Positions 53,240-63,833 are shown, counted from the stretch's first letter. The stretch is DNA of 64,000 nucleotides from Trachythela sp. YZ-2020 (GCA_016169945.1 JADLSH010000363.1:248001-312000), one strand, 5' to 3'. Notes: generated by a model not told the origin, from the sequence alone. Translations and numbers: made by a program.

Positions 53240-54573
53240 GAGGTCGGTAATCTTCGAGTTAAGCCCCTCGAGTTAAGCCCTTTTCGAGTTAAGCCCCGAC
53301 CACGCCCTAACCACGCCCTTTTCGCCGGGGGCTTAACTCGAAGTACGAAACACGATTTGAGTTATTCGAGTTAAGCCCCGGGGCTTAACTCGAAGTTTGA
53401 CAAAGAAGTTGTTGTTCGAGTTAAGCCCCAACTTTTGAAGTATGTCAACGAGTGAAGTACAGTATATAAAGTCCGAAAATAGCCTGAAAATAACCAGAAC
53501 ATTAGTCACGAAGTGCTAAAACACAGAAACTTTTTCCGAAAATAACTAATCGTTAATATAACAAGATTGTCCAACAATATTTTAGGTTTTTTAATATTAT
53601 ATTCAAATAACAGTAAACAGGTAATTATTTATACTTTTAGTGGTTCTTTCACCCACAACAGTCAACACAACGGAAACAATATATTAATTATAAAGTAGAT
53701 ATATAACGTTCATATTTGACAAATTGTTTCAATGTTGATCGGTAACAGAACGCAACCAAAGTAAAGACTAAAGGGGTGGGAAGGGTGGAAATTTTGAAAA
53801 AAGGAGTCCTATATATAGGAGGGCCATATATTCCACGCAATCAACGATTTGCCGTCAGTCGTCAGTTTTACTTCTGCGTAGACCCTCGTTGCCTTGGAAT
53901 TAAACCATTTGCCAGCAATATTAAAACTCCACCCAATGAAGTTAACGTCAAGAGAGATTCACAACTGTCATCGGACGATATATCCCTCCTACAGCACAGA
54001 GGAATCCCAGTAAAATACGACAATTAGAGCCATTTATGTGTCCGAATACATTGAAACAATTTGTCAAATATGAACGTTATAGGATTATATCTACTTTATA
54101 ATTAATATATTGTTTCCGTTGTGTTGACTGTTGTGGGTGAAAGAACCACTAAAAGTATAAATAATTACCTGTTTACTGTTATTTGAATATAATATAAAAA
54201 AACCTAAAATATTGTTGGACAATCTTGTTATATTAACGATTAGTTATTTTCGGAAAAAGTTTCTGTGTTTTAGCACTTCGTAACTAATGTTCTGGTTATT
54301 TTCAGGCTATTTTCGGACTTTATATACTTCACTCGTTGACATACTTCAAAAGTGGGGGCTTAACTCGAACAACAACTTCCTTGTCAAACTTCGAGTTAAG
54401 CCCCGGGGCTTAACTCGAATAACCCAAATCGTGTTTCGTACTTCGAGTTAAGCCCCCGGCGAAAAGGGGTGTGGTTAGGGCGTGGTCGGGGCTTAACTCG
54501 AAAAGGGCTTAACTCGAGGGGCTTAACTCGAGGGGCTTAACTCGAGGGGCTTAACTCGAAGATTACCGACCTC
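53240..54573. mobile_element. Mutator-like element with long TIRs of iterated GAGTTAAGCCCC units
   Basis: TIRs of about 495 (53240-53734) and 525 bases (54049-54573) start GAGGTCGGTAATCTTCGAG. Near their ends they carry repeated CTCGAGTTAAGCCC units, one on the left and three on the right. The 9-base duplication GAACCAACT flanks it (53231-53239, 54574-54582), and copy 1 has the empty site at about 38550. Long TIRs and a 9-base duplication fit Mutator-like elements. No transposase is present; the 314-base core holds one short ORF. Confidence 0.9.
53776..54027 (+). CDS. 83-residue ORF filling the core of the Mutator-like element
   Basis: ATG MGRVEILKKGVLYIGG, then PYIPRNQRFAVSRQFYF and QLSSDDISLLQHRGIP, ending at the TAG at 54025. 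It spans nearly all of the unique core between the TIRs. No family recognised. It could be a captured host fragment or chance. Confidence 0.4.
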   Translation: MGRVEILKKGVLYIGGPYIPRNQRFAVSRQFYFCVDPRCLGIKPFASNIKTPPNEVNVKRDSQLSSDDISLLQHRGIPVKYDN

Positions 54574-54804
54574 GAACCAACTCAACGAAAGTTTATAAGA
54601 GTTGACGGTCAAACGCGAGCGAGAGTTGCAACTCTCATTGACTCTCATCAACTCTCATCCTCGTTTGAGTCGGGGTCCAACACACTGCACAGCACAAATA
54701 TTATTACTACTTGCACTGACGACGACCGCGCTTACAGCTATAGAAAGCTTTGGCAAATACATATAATTATGTGGTACACAAGGTTCATTTTGCTTTCTAC
54801 AAAG

Positions 54805-55101
54805 GGTGATCACGATGTCTACCTATTTGGAGAAAAACATTTCATTCGCAAGCAACCGTATCGAGACTGGCAGATGACGAACGGACGTTTTTATGAGTTC
54901 AGAGATCATAAGATATGGCAGGGAAATTGGTGGGGCTGGACCGAAGTTCCCGAAGGTCCGCTACCGTATGCCCCTATGAACCTTATGCACACGCCCGATT
55001 TGTACAAACATTTCCTAACAAACAACGCCAAGTTTGGAGCCTCGTTTGAGGTCGGCTGTTGTTACTGGCAACACTTCTTTATGAGTGGAACGCACTACAA
55101 G
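54805..55101 (+). CDS. Matrix metalloproteinase copy 2: hemopexin-like exon 2
   Basis: 297 bases in phase 0, differing from 38818-39114 by a handful of substitutions (IWQGNWW for IWEGNWW, FFMSGTHYK for FFMNGTHYK). The frame is open. Confidence 0.87.
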
Positions 55102-55465
55102 GTATTGTATTGTGTTTTGTTGTGTGTTATGTTGTGTTGTGTGTTGTGTTATGTTGTGGGTTGTATTGTCGGCCTTCACGGTCGTGAATTCCTTGTGTTT
55201 TTATGAATTATTAATGAGAATGGATATTGTATTGTGTATTGTATTGTATTGTGTATTCTATTGTGTATTGTATGGTCAAATTGTATTGTATATTGTATTG
55301 TATTGTGTATTGTGCATTATATTGTATTTTTATCATGGGATTTAAGCAGCCAGTGGCATGTAAGTTTTACTCAAGAAGCGAGATGATTTACAATTGTACA
55401 TAGGCAAGAAAAATGTCTATTAATAAAGTTTTCATTATTTTGATCATAATTATTACTATTTTAAG

Positions 55466-55678
55466 GTATCGACGCACGACTTCAATCTACTCTCGACTGA
55501 AGATATGAGCGTGAATTTCCCAGGAGCCCCGCGAAACCCCGACGCATCATGGTACGACATGGTGAACAAGGAGTGGTATTTCTTCAAAGAGGATAAATAT
55601 TACAAATGGGATGGAAGTGCAGGAATGTTTACTGACAGAGGCCCTATCAGCCTCCTCTGGTTCCCTGTTTGCGACTAA
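55466..55678 (+). CDS. Matrix metalloproteinase copy 2: terminal hemopexin-like exon
   Basis: 213 bases, phase 0. The product appears identical to copy 1 (SLLWFPVCD, then TAA) with only silent changes seen. Such conservation beside a dead catalytic site suggests either recent duplication or retained selection on the hemopexin part. Confidence 0.9.
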   Translation, partial: VSTHDFNLLSTEDMSVNFPGAPRNPDASWYDMVNKEWYFFKEDKYYKWDGSAGMFTDRGPISLLWFPVCD

Positions 55679-56842
55679 AACCCGGATCTATATATCCGCG
55701 ACAACGCGTTAAACCGCGGCATTTACAGTACCATCCTAGACCAATATATATTTTAAACGACAAAGCATTTTTTGCTGTAATTTTTAAGTAACAAAATTCT
55801 AAAATAAAATTGTATGACATAGCATTAGGAAACGTTTTCTATGGATTTATAAATGACAACGCTTTTGCTGAAATTTGCATTCCTTAATTTAAATATTTTT
55901 GACCATTTGAAGAATTTCGACAGGTTTAAAACGAACAGCCTTTTGCTGAAATTTTCATTCGTTCTTTAGTTTTTGGACGATTTGAAGAAAAAAACTGAAT
56001 AGAACTACAAGATATAGTCAACATTTTAATGTAAAGACAATAAAATTGTAACGATAAAATAAAATAGATGATTGATAAAATCAAACTTGTGTGTCGTCTT
56101 TTGTTGTATTATCTTAACGAAACTGGAATGCGTCGAGGCCTATAAGCCCTGCCTTTTACCCTAACCCCATGCCGACCCCTTATTATTTCTTTACTAACTC
56201 GAACATGAGCGTATTGCGCATGCTCCTTACCGCTGAGTTAAACCTGCTAGGGCATTGTTACCACTGATCCGTGATTGTTACTGGACGTCTATCTATTCTG
56301 CTCTGACTTGACGTGCTTGAGTTGTAGTTGGTCGAATTCTGTCCTATGATTTGAGGGTGTTTTCTCCGGGTACTCCGGTTTTCCTCCCTCACCCAAAACT
56401 AACCCTTCTACCTTAGCTGTGCTCCTTGATCAGACATGGGTCATTTGGTGGCCGCCAGAGGCGCCCTAGTAAGCCTAAAAACTCGTTCACTTTTGAACTG
56501 CGTCCTTCGCAATTCAGCTCTCAGCTGCAAAGGAATGATGACCAGCACCTTCTACCCTAACTCTTTATTTGAAAATCTTTCACGCAACTCTTTATGTATC
56601 AAAATTGGCATTATATGTTTAACCAACGTCGCATTCATTATATTTAACTACACTATACAAATTGTCGTCAGTCACATTGTGTTTGTTCTGGCATCACTGT
56701 TTCTTGACCGAAGGAGGTACCCTCTCTTGAGGGGGGCAGTTTAACTGGCATTAAGGAAATTAAAAAAGTTTACTGGTGTCAACGAATCTCACGGAATGTT
56801 AAAATCGGTTCCGATCAATATTCATAAGGCAACAACAACGGC
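55679..56842. other. 3' UTR and duplicated flank of metalloproteinase copy 2
   Basis: AATAAA at 56039-56044 is the likely polyadenylation signal. Homology with the copy 1 flank runs to about 56745 (TTGAGGGGGGCAGTTTAAC). No other gene. Confidence 0.6.
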
Positions 56843-57394
56843 TTATTGTGGCACCTTACTCATAACTGATTCAATAATTTTGGCTAACGAGTCAACCCAG
56901 TCTGAGTGAATTTTTCTAATCAGTTGTCCGCTCAATTTCGCCTTAGACCCGGCAGTTTTCCGTGTTTGGTTTTCTTTGCTGGATTCCCCTGTAGATGTCT
57001 CTTCAAGATCCTTGTTTCCACTCTCCTCGCCGTGAGCAGGGCACGTACTCGACTCTCCAGTTTCGGAAGATGTCGCGACATCTTCGCCACGCCTTCGTTT
57101 AGTCGGCGGTGCTCCTGTACTTCCGTCACCGCCCGATTGTTTTTCCTGTTCATCATTACTCCCTTCTTTATCGCTTTTATTCTCCCTTACTTTCGTTTCT
57201 TCACTTTTGTTTTCATTCGCTTTCGTTCCTTCCGTTTTTTCGCCATCCTTCTGTTCATTCAGTTTGTCTTGTTTCGTTTCCTGGTGTTTTCGACACACGC
57301 CGAGAAGACGTCTCAAACTCGGCACCAACATCTCGCTGACGTCAGCTTTTTGGGGCGCCGACGCAGTGAAGAGTAGTAATAATACCCGAAGGTC
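56843..57394 (-). CDS. USP9X/FAF-like deubiquitinase: terminal exon
   Basis: Acceptor GTTATGTCTTTAG, phase 0, then DLRVLLLLFTASAPQK, MLVPSLRRLLGVCRKH, a long Glu/Lys/Ser-rich acidic linker, GAPPTKRRRGED and a final helix IHSDWVDSLAKIIESVMSKV before TAA. Vertebrate USP9X ends the same way: DLRAL, a Leu-rich helix, an acidic linker with ATPIKRRR, and a variable tail. The family is a large cytoplasmic deubiquitinase; the catalytic domain lies outside this window. Eleven exons are traced on this strand. Confidence 0.88.
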   Translation of the reverse strand, partial: DLRVLLLLFTASAPQKADVSEMLVPSLRRLLGVCRKHQETKQDKLNEQKDGEKTEGTKANENKSEETKVRENKSDKEGSNDEQEKQSGGDGSTGAPPTKRRRGEDVATSSETGESSTCPAHGEESGNKDLEETSTGESSKENQTRKTAGSKAKLSGQLIRKIHSDWVDSLAKIIESVMSKVPQ

Positions 57395-57696
57395 CTAAAG
57401 ACATAACATAGTTAGCTGGGGGGTTTATTGTGGGGTATTTTATATTTGGATGCCAACTGTCGGCTAAAATTCACGCTATTGTCGACTCTCCTCCTGAAGT
57501 ACGTGATTTCACACTACATTTTTCACCAGGTACGAGCCAATAGCCTTACTCTTGTCAGCGAATCCAGTAGATCACATACGTCAAGAGGAGAATTGGAACG
57601 AATAAATCGGATCGTCTGAACCAGCCTTAACCTTAAGGTCGTATTTTAACCAACTATAACTGCTTTGTTAATACGCTTTAAGATTTGTGATCTTAC

Positions 57697-57831
57697 CGCA
57701 GTTAAACGTCGGGCCAGTTCATTGAGCGCTGAGTCTTTTAAAGCATCTGCTTGGCTTTGATCAGCAATAACTGACGTCACCAGAGTATTGACGAGAGAAT
57801 TCCACTGGTCGTGCGCAACCCGTGATGAGAT
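57697..57831 (-). CDS. USP9X-like exon: SSRVAHDQW segment
   Basis: 135 bases, phase 0 on both sides. SSRVAHDQWNSLVNTLVTSV and DALKDSALNELARRLTA correspond to the NLISTLITNLINQ and following helix of USP9X. The donor GTAAGA leads to the terminal exon. Confidence 0.8.
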
Positions 57832-57920
57832 CTAGCAGAAAAGTTATACTTCTTTGCCATGAATGAATTTACTGGGTTTACTGGGGGAGGGGGATCACGA
57901 GCATTGGTCAGGGGGGGGGG

Positions 57921-58307
57921 GTGCAGGAGGGGTACCAATCTCCGTATCAAATTAAATTTTGGGTTTGGCATGGCAATTATCAAACAAAAATACAATACTG
58001 GGTCTTTGGGGACCTCTTCGACCTTCTAGGCAACAATATTCTTCATGACTTTTCTGACAAGCTCAGTCCCCTGACCCTGCCTGGGGTCCTCAGTGATAAT
58101 GCACCCCTGCCTCATGACCAGCGCCGGCTAAGCACGCTCTACCAGATCAAGCTGGATCCATCCCTGAGCTATGTCACGGTGACCGATGCAATAGAGAGCG
58201 TTAATACATCTCTTCACCAGCTAACACTGATATGCAAAGAGCACACAAAAGACAAGATAGATCGAGCCTATTTCACGTCCTCGACCAGTAACAACATGCA
58301 ACAATGA
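57921..58307 (+). other. Plus-strand 128-codon ORF in USP9X-like intron
   Basis: Reads GDLFDLLGNNILHDFSD and KLSPLTLPGVLSDNAPLP, with fewer AT-rich codons than its surroundings, and is followed by AATAAA near 58316. No family recognised. A fragment of a retrocopied or transposon-carried coding sequence is possible. Confidence 0.3.
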
Positions 58308-58339
58308 TCTATACGAATAAAGAATAGATCTATATTTAC

Positions 58340-58423
58340 CCTGGGAAATATACTGCAGACGAAGGAGTACGTTGGATTCACATTAATGATTGTTCTTTCT
58401 TCAAACAAAATGTGATCTACATA
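58340..58423 (-). CDS. USP9X-like exon: ILFEERTIINVN segment
   Basis: 84 bases, phase 0. YVDHILFEERTIINVNPTYS matches the ILMDERTFLNNNIVYTF block of USP9X. Donor GTAAAT. Confidence 0.8.
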
Positions 58424-58800
58424 CTGAACAAAAGACATAAATATATTAGTATGAAGTGCAGGCAAAGACGGCCATAAATATAACCCACAGGTAAATGAAC
58501 TTCTCAAACTCATTAATAATTCATGAGCAAAACAGAAAGGAAATCACCACCGTATCGTTGTCTTGATACCACGGTAATAAACATCCATAAATTAACTCAA
58601 CTTTCGCGTTGAGTGATTAATACTGGTTTGTTTGAGAAGCTATATCATACACTCGAAGTCGTTTATTACAGTGACTTAAAAACACCTCAAAGTATGTTAA
58701 AAAAACTCGGCTAGCGCCTTGTTTTTCAACACACTTTTCGGTGTTTCAAATCACTATAATAAACTCCTTCTCGTGTATGGTATATTACTTCTTGACTCAC

Positions 58801-58857
58801 CTCAATGAACTCATTTTGCTGACATAATTCTTTCAAACATGCTTTGTATTTCGGAAC
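58801..58857 (-). CDS. USP9X-like exon: VPKYKACLKELCQQ segment
   Basis: 57 bases, phase 0. KACLKELCQQNEFIE matches the NCIKLLCEDPVFAEY block. Donor GTGAGT. Confidence 0.78.
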
Positions 58858-59011
58858 CTAGATAATGAGAAAAAATACAAATACTACAGTTACTGACCGA
58901 CCACTACTTTAATTAAGCAAATGGTTGACGAAACACTCTGACTGATATAGCAATGACTGATACGTATGAGCAAAACAAACAAATTATTTTCTACGATTTA
59001 ATGGACGATAC

Positions 59012-59097
59012 CTCATGAGATTTGTTGTAAATATCTGACCATATTTTACTAAACAAAGTGAAGTGAAGAGGCAGACCTTCCATTGCCATGAGACAAC
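59012..59097 (-). CDS. USP9X-like exon: EGLPLHFTLFSKIW segment
   Basis: 86 bases, phase 1 in, 0 out. SCLMAMEGLPLHFTLFSKIW matches EGLPLHLALFPKLW in USP9X, a highly specific block. Confidence 0.88.
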
Positions 59098-59408
59098 CTA
59101 AAGAATGACGAAAAGAAAAACAATTATTTTCTGTCCAATGGTTATATTGCAAGTTTAGATAATTGAATAATAAATTGTACTAATTTGTCGATTAAACAGG
59201 GCGAGGTTGCCCAATTCACCTGAGCCAGAGGCGCATGATTCATAAGCTCGACAAATAAGTCATAAGGGTGAGTTTTGGTGAAGGAGATATAAGGGGGAAC
59301 CCGGAGAAAAACCCTTGAAGAACACGAGCTAACCAGCTATGAATTACCATGCTTTGAATTACTATGTACACAAAAATGCTCAGTATTGATCTAATAGACC
59401 ATACTTAC

Positions 59409-59532
59409 TTAATTTGATTACAGTTTCATTCACTTTATCGTGCGTCAACCCACAACGTACGAGTTTATCCACAAACTGATGATATGGAAAGAAATAATCC
59501 GCCAGCTCTTTATCGTAATTTACGTCAACTCC
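59409..59532 (-). CDS. USP9X-like exon: DYFFPYHQFVDKL segment
   Basis: 124 bases, phase 0 in, 1 out. KELADYFFPYHQFVDKLVRC and HDKVNETVIKL match the DYFFSYHQFIHLLCR and FTETLVKLS blocks of USP9X. Confidence 0.88.
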
Positions 59533-59766
59533 CTAAACATATGCAAGTTTTTGAATTAGTAAGTTTTGCTGTACGGCTACAAGTCACTATGTAAACCTCA
59601 GTCTCAGGGCAAACGAGAAGATATTGCTGTGGAAACATCGTTTTCTAGCCATGTTTCAGGAAGGTATAGACAAACCAGGAAACATTGTTTCTTAGCCATA
59701 ATTCTGAAGCATTCGCACCCCCTCCCCTCCCCCCCACCCCATTTGTAGACCTGTCCATATACTTAC

Positions 59767-59963
59767 CTTCTGACAATCAATATAACTTCTATGTAGTGCC
59801 ATGTTCAGTTCAGGAACTGCCATCTGTCGCGACGATTTACTGTTCATTGAACCCTTTCCATGACGGCGAGGGAAGAATGGACCTAGGGGCACTGGGTCTG
59901 GATTCTCTTTACGACTTCTGTGAGACTGGTAGATAATCGGAATCAGAGAACTGACGCAGTCTT
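59767..59963 (-). CDS. USP9X-like exon: LGPFFPRR-PELNMAL segment
   Basis: 197 bases, phase 1 in, 0 out. VPLGPFFPRRHGKGSMN and MAVPELNMALHRSYID match SLGPYFPCRENIK and PRPELNMCLLPT of USP9X. Donor GTAAGT. Confidence 0.9.
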
Positions 59964-60081
59964 CTTCGTAGATTAAAATGATTGTATGTAAAACCTCTAC
60001 ATAAACAAGAAAGGAACAAATGTTCAAGCATGTATATATTGGTACACAAAAATAAAATATATATAAAACAAAGCACAATAC

Positions 60082-60189
60082 CTAAACAGCATTTCCGAAT
60101 CTCTTTCGGTGTATAAAAATTTAAAAGTGAAAGCAGTTTTTGAGCCATGTCAATTCTTTCTGTCCACCCATATATACTGCTCTTTACGT
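60082..60189 (-). CDS. USP9X-like exon: WTERIDMAQKLLSLLN segment
   Basis: 108 bases, phase 1 in and out. VKSSIYGWTERIDMAQKLLS and FYTPKEIRKCCL match the QWQERIEFAHKLLTLLNSYSP block of USP9X. Confidence 0.9.
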
Positions 60190-60329
60190 CTGGAAAGAAT
60201 ATGATCAAACGTTGTTTTTATTAGTGGACCAGATCGTCGAGTTCAAATGTTCAAATATTATAACAAAGCGATCGGCACTCCACATTCTTGAAAGTAAACT
60301 TGACTAAACTTAACTAATCTAACTCTATT

Positions 60330-60660
60330 TATACTGGACAGCTCTCCCTACAGCTCCAGTAAGAGCTATTCGTTATAGCTCGTAAACTTAATTGGCTGTA
60401 TTTATACTGAAAAGCTCTGCCAGTTCTAAATTATTCTCCCTAGAAATCTATTAAGGGTTATCCCTTACGGCTCCAGTGTTACTACAGTGGGAAATCACAG
60501 TATCCAGGGAAAACCTGTGATGTTTAGTAAAATCAAACTGGAAGCACTCTTCACATGTGATTGAGGCGACCTTATAATCAGACAATTGCATATTACAGGA
60601 AGCAAACCCCTGTCACAGAGCACTAACCACTGTGTCACCAACGCCCCGTGGACATTTTAA
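60330..60660. repeat. Dispersed repeat in USP9X-like intron
   Basis: Blocks such as AAGCTCTGCCAGTTCTAAA, CCAGTGTTACTACAGTGGG and CAAACTGGAAGCACTCTTCA recur in altered form near 61996-62090 and 63751-63830, so this is an interspersed family. Ends not defined. Confidence 0.55.
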
Positions 60661-60695
60661 GTATTTGCAAATAACAACGTGAAATTTCTTTTTAC

Positions 60696-60822
60696 CTTGT
60701 CTGTTCATGTGAGCACGACAGCAGTTTAAAATATTTAACATCACAGACAATACTTCTGTCAAGTCCCCTGTCACGTGACAGGCTGTTGCCTCATGGTACA
60801 TCAAGTGCAACGTCGTAAACGC
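60696..60822 (-). CDS. USP9X-like exon: YHEATACHVTGDL segment
   Basis: 127 bases, phase 0 in, 1 out. LHLMYHEATACHVTGDLTEV is nearly identical to the corresponding USP9X block, the strongest single identity in this gene. Confidence 0.93.
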
Positions 60823-61566
60823 CTTGAAAATACAATAAATGTTACATCTCGTAAGTGCCTTATCATTGTTCAGCCGCTTTGTTCATACTGTATATCTACT
60901 CTGTTTATGTGTCTCCCTAGACGTCAATAACGGCCATCCCGTATTAGTATAGGCTATTACAAATCCAGCGTTCTGCTGATTGGCTACTCTATACTAGAGG
61001 GCCACCAGGCATTAGCCTACTAGTAGCGAAGAGCGGAAGAAAAACCTGTGAATCATTTGCTTTTTTAAGAAAAAAACCCTTCACAAAATGTCCTACTTTT
61101 TATTCCGGAATAAAAACTAACAAACATTCTTGGAAATTGCGTGCAAAAAAGGTATAATTTTGACGTTTTACTCGTATTTTTACAGTTTTGAACATGGACG
61201 ATTTTTGTTTATATTTCGAGCAAAATCATTGAAAACACAATCGCTAGAAGTTATTTAACTATATTTTCTTGACCTTTAAAGCATTTTTTTATGAATGTTT
61301 TCATCCATTTAGCTATAAAATTTCAAGATTTTTTCCGTATTAATGTTATACTCTATGTACTTCGAGATTTCTCGCCATATTGCTTACAGATTAAAAATGC
61401 TCATGAATGCTCTTAAATTTCCTATTTTATTCCTTCAGCTTGAAATATACTAGTAGGTTTATACTAAAACAATTAGAGAACTCGGCCTCGTTGTATCTTA
61501 GCGAATAGTCAACTCGGCCTCGTTGTCTAACTGTTAATTGGTCCAGTGTCAGAAATCTGTACAGGA
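60823..61566. other. USP9X-like intron, no gene recognised
   Basis: AT-rich, with two close copies of ACTCGGCCTCGTTGT near 61480-61530. Confidence 0.5.
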
Positions 61567-61995
61567 CAGGGCGCGAAATAACGGCTGGAGGGTTGCCGGT
61601 CAAATTATTCAGTTAAACTAAAGCCTGACAAAGTCCCCTTAAATGTAAAATACTTAATGTAACTAGAAAAATGTCTGTAGAAGTAAGAATCACTTCTGAG
61701 TTTTATTGTAAAGTCCGTACAGTAAATATTATTCAAAGTAAACGCAACATCAGACGAAGTTTTGACAGTTGCAGCCACTGCGTGCCGGCTATTTTCACTT
61801 GTCAGCAACTTCGAAACTTAATCCATGAGAAAATTGCATGAAAATAGTTTGCTCGTTCGCTTTATTTAGCAACTGAATTACATGTAAACTTTAAAAAGTA
61901 GCCGGTCAAAATGACCGGTCATGCGAGAGTTTGACCGGACAACTACTCATTTTGGCCGGACATTGTCCGTTGACCGGCCGTTATTTCGCGCCCTG
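61567..61995. mobile_element. Inverted-repeat element with CAGGGCGCGAAATAACGGC ends
   Basis: The ends CAGGGCGCGAAATAACGGC and GCCGTTATTTCGCGCCCTG are perfect complements. The only flanking match is CAGGA (5 bases), so superfamily is unsure. Several GACCGG/CCGGTC repeats sit near the right end. It lies in the dispersed intron repeat. Confidence 0.75.
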
Positions 61996-62142
61996 CAGGA
62001 GGAAACCGGAGTATCCTGAGCAAACCTACGACAGAATCAAACTGAAAGCACTCTTCATTCACATTTGACTGAGGTGAACTTATATATGACGACTGTGTAT
62101 TAGACGAATCGAACTGCAGTCGCGTATGTAATTCCGTGAAAG

Positions 62143-62296
62143 AACAGGTTTACAACAGGTTTACAACAGGTTTACAACAGGTTTACAACAGGTTTACAAC
62201 AGGTTTACAACAGGTTTACAACAGGTTTACAACAGGTTTACAACAGGTTTACAACAGGTTTACAACAGGTTTACAACAGGTTTACAACAGGTTTAC
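62143..62296. repeat. 11-base minisatellite, 14 copies
   Basis: Fourteen perfect tandem units of AACAGGTTTAC. On the minus (gene) strand each unit reads GTAAACCTGTT. It lies 8-13 bases inside the intron after the USP9X-like donor at 62309. Confidence 0.97.
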
Positions 62297-62309
62297 AACA
62301 AGAACTTAC

Positions 62310-62388
62310 ATCAGCCAAAGACATCAATCCATTGTTGAGAGCAACCGTCAATTTATCTTCTTCCGTTTGAAGTAATATTTTCAGCGCA
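62310..62388 (-). CDS. USP9X-like exon: ALKILLQTEEDKL segment
   Basis: 79 bases, entering with one base of a split codon. ALKILLQTEEDKLTVALNNG and LMSLAD match the FRILLESDEDRLLVVFNRGLILMTE block of USP9X. Donor GTAAGT. Confidence 0.85.
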
Positions 62389-63018
62389 CTAAAATGAAAC
62401 ATGAAATTTATTGGATTTCTAATATCTATAGCCATGTTTAACTGGCTTCATGCACCATCCAGTCTACTTGTGAGATCAGTGGACACTTGTACTTACTAAA
62501 TGAGTGTGGTCCAGTGAGATCCACAATCCAATGACGTCATATACATTTTGATCGTACGTTCACGGAAACTTGCGGCCGCTGAGACTTCGGAACTCTTCGT
62601 CAAATTTTGACCATTTCCAGAAAACAAATTCATGAGATTGAACAATTCTTCAACAGCCTATAGCAACAAGAACGGAATAGTTGACTATTTTTCTGGTCAC
62701 AGATGTGAAAGGCAGATGGACTAAGCTGAGCATTGTGTCATTTATTTCCACAAATCCTCTTTGGATTAATTGCGATCTACTTTCTATGGTTTCTAACTAA
62801 ACAGGCATGCAGAAGCACACAAATAGAGCTATAAGTGTTATCAAAGTTTATTAGCTCATGGCAAACGGATATAATATCAGACATGTTTCATGACCCTGTT
62901 TTAAGAACATTAATTTAGTGCTTGAACAAATTACATTCACGACCTAACTTTTCAGCACTGCTGTCTAGTGTCTTTAACATGGATGACCTATAGTTGCAAC
63001 TTGCAACATGACGTCTTA
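62389..63018. other. USP9X-like intron, expected exon not found
   Basis: About 50 residues of USP9X should lie between 63509 and 62388. The phases (0 out of the upstream exon, two bases needed by the next) also demand one more exon, but I could not find it by eye. Confidence 0.5.
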
Positions 63019-63442
63019 GACCCGTTTCAGACGCCGCTCCACTCATGCGCCGAACTTAATTGTATTAGGTGCGACGCTGGAGCGACACAAGAGCGACAGT
63101 GATTCAAACGGCGTATAAAATATAATGTTGTTGACGAGAAAGGAGGATAATTCGCGCGGGAATTCCAAACACAATTCAAAAAATAAGTAAACATTACAAA
63201 GTGGCCAATCTAATTCTAATAAATTACAGTAAATTTTGATTTAGGTTCGGCACATGAGTGGAGGGGCGTACGAATCAATGTCGCTCTAACATCGCATAAT
63301 GCGACAGGCTCTGTCGAACTTCTGCCGAACTTATGTCGCTCCAAATTCTGCCGTACCTAATTGATTCAAACGTCGCTCTTCTGTCGCACCTAATTCGTCA
63401 TTTAAGTTCGGCGCATGAGTGGAGCGGCGTTTGAAACGAGCC
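63019..63442. mobile_element. PIF/Harbinger-like MITE
   Basis: Ends GACCCGTTTCAGACGCCGCT and the inverse of GGCTCGTTTCAAACGCCGCT, flanked by TTA on both sides (63016-63018, 63443-63445), the three-base target of PIF/Harbinger elements. TCGGCGCATGAGTGGAG and its inverse extend the TIRs; the core repeats GTCGCTC/GAGCGAC. Non-coding. Confidence 0.8.
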
Positions 63443-63508
63443 TTATGTACTCAAGGGATGACGTCATCGGCCAAGGTGAAGTTTTGAGAAATCCACACTT
63501 TCCATTAC

Positions 63509-63683
63509 CTTAGGATACTGGTTGATTCTGAAGGCCAGATATTCAAAAGCCCACGTCATGTTGGCATGCTTGGCAAGTTCTCGCGTGAACTGAGCTGAAT
63601 GTTCACAAGCAAGTCTTAATAGACCATAGTAAACTGGGAGAACACTTCTGTTGAAAGCAATAACTTCTGGGTCATCATTCGAT
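63509..63683 (-). CDS. USP9X-like exon: FNRSVLPVYYGLLRL segment
   Basis: 175 bases, acceptor TTTGTTTAG, donor GTAATG. EVIAFNRSVLPVYYGLLRL, EHSAQFTRELAKHANM and WAFEYLAFRINQYPK match USP9X blocks with the same spacing. First base completes a split codon; ends in phase 0. The rest of the gene, including the catalytic domain, lies beyond the window. Confidence 0.88.
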
Positions 63684-63833
63684 CTAAACAAACAACAAAA
63701 TTACTCAAAATGAATAGTGGCAACAGAATAGTATGAAATAAACAGTCTATCAAAAAGCTCTATCAGTTCTAAACTGTTTTTTTTAAACGTTTGGTAAGGG
63801 TCATCCCTCATTGGTACAGTGTTACTGCCATCA

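Noticed and set aside
56906..57376. Plus-strand 156-residue frame with many Phe and Ser
   Set aside because: Antisense shadow of the terminal USP9X-like exon, whose Glu/Lys-rich linker reads as Phe/Ser on the other strand.
62136..62375. Frame with repeated QQVYNRFTTGL
   Set aside because: It is the 11-base minisatellite read in all three phases in turn, on the strand opposite to the USP9X-like gene.
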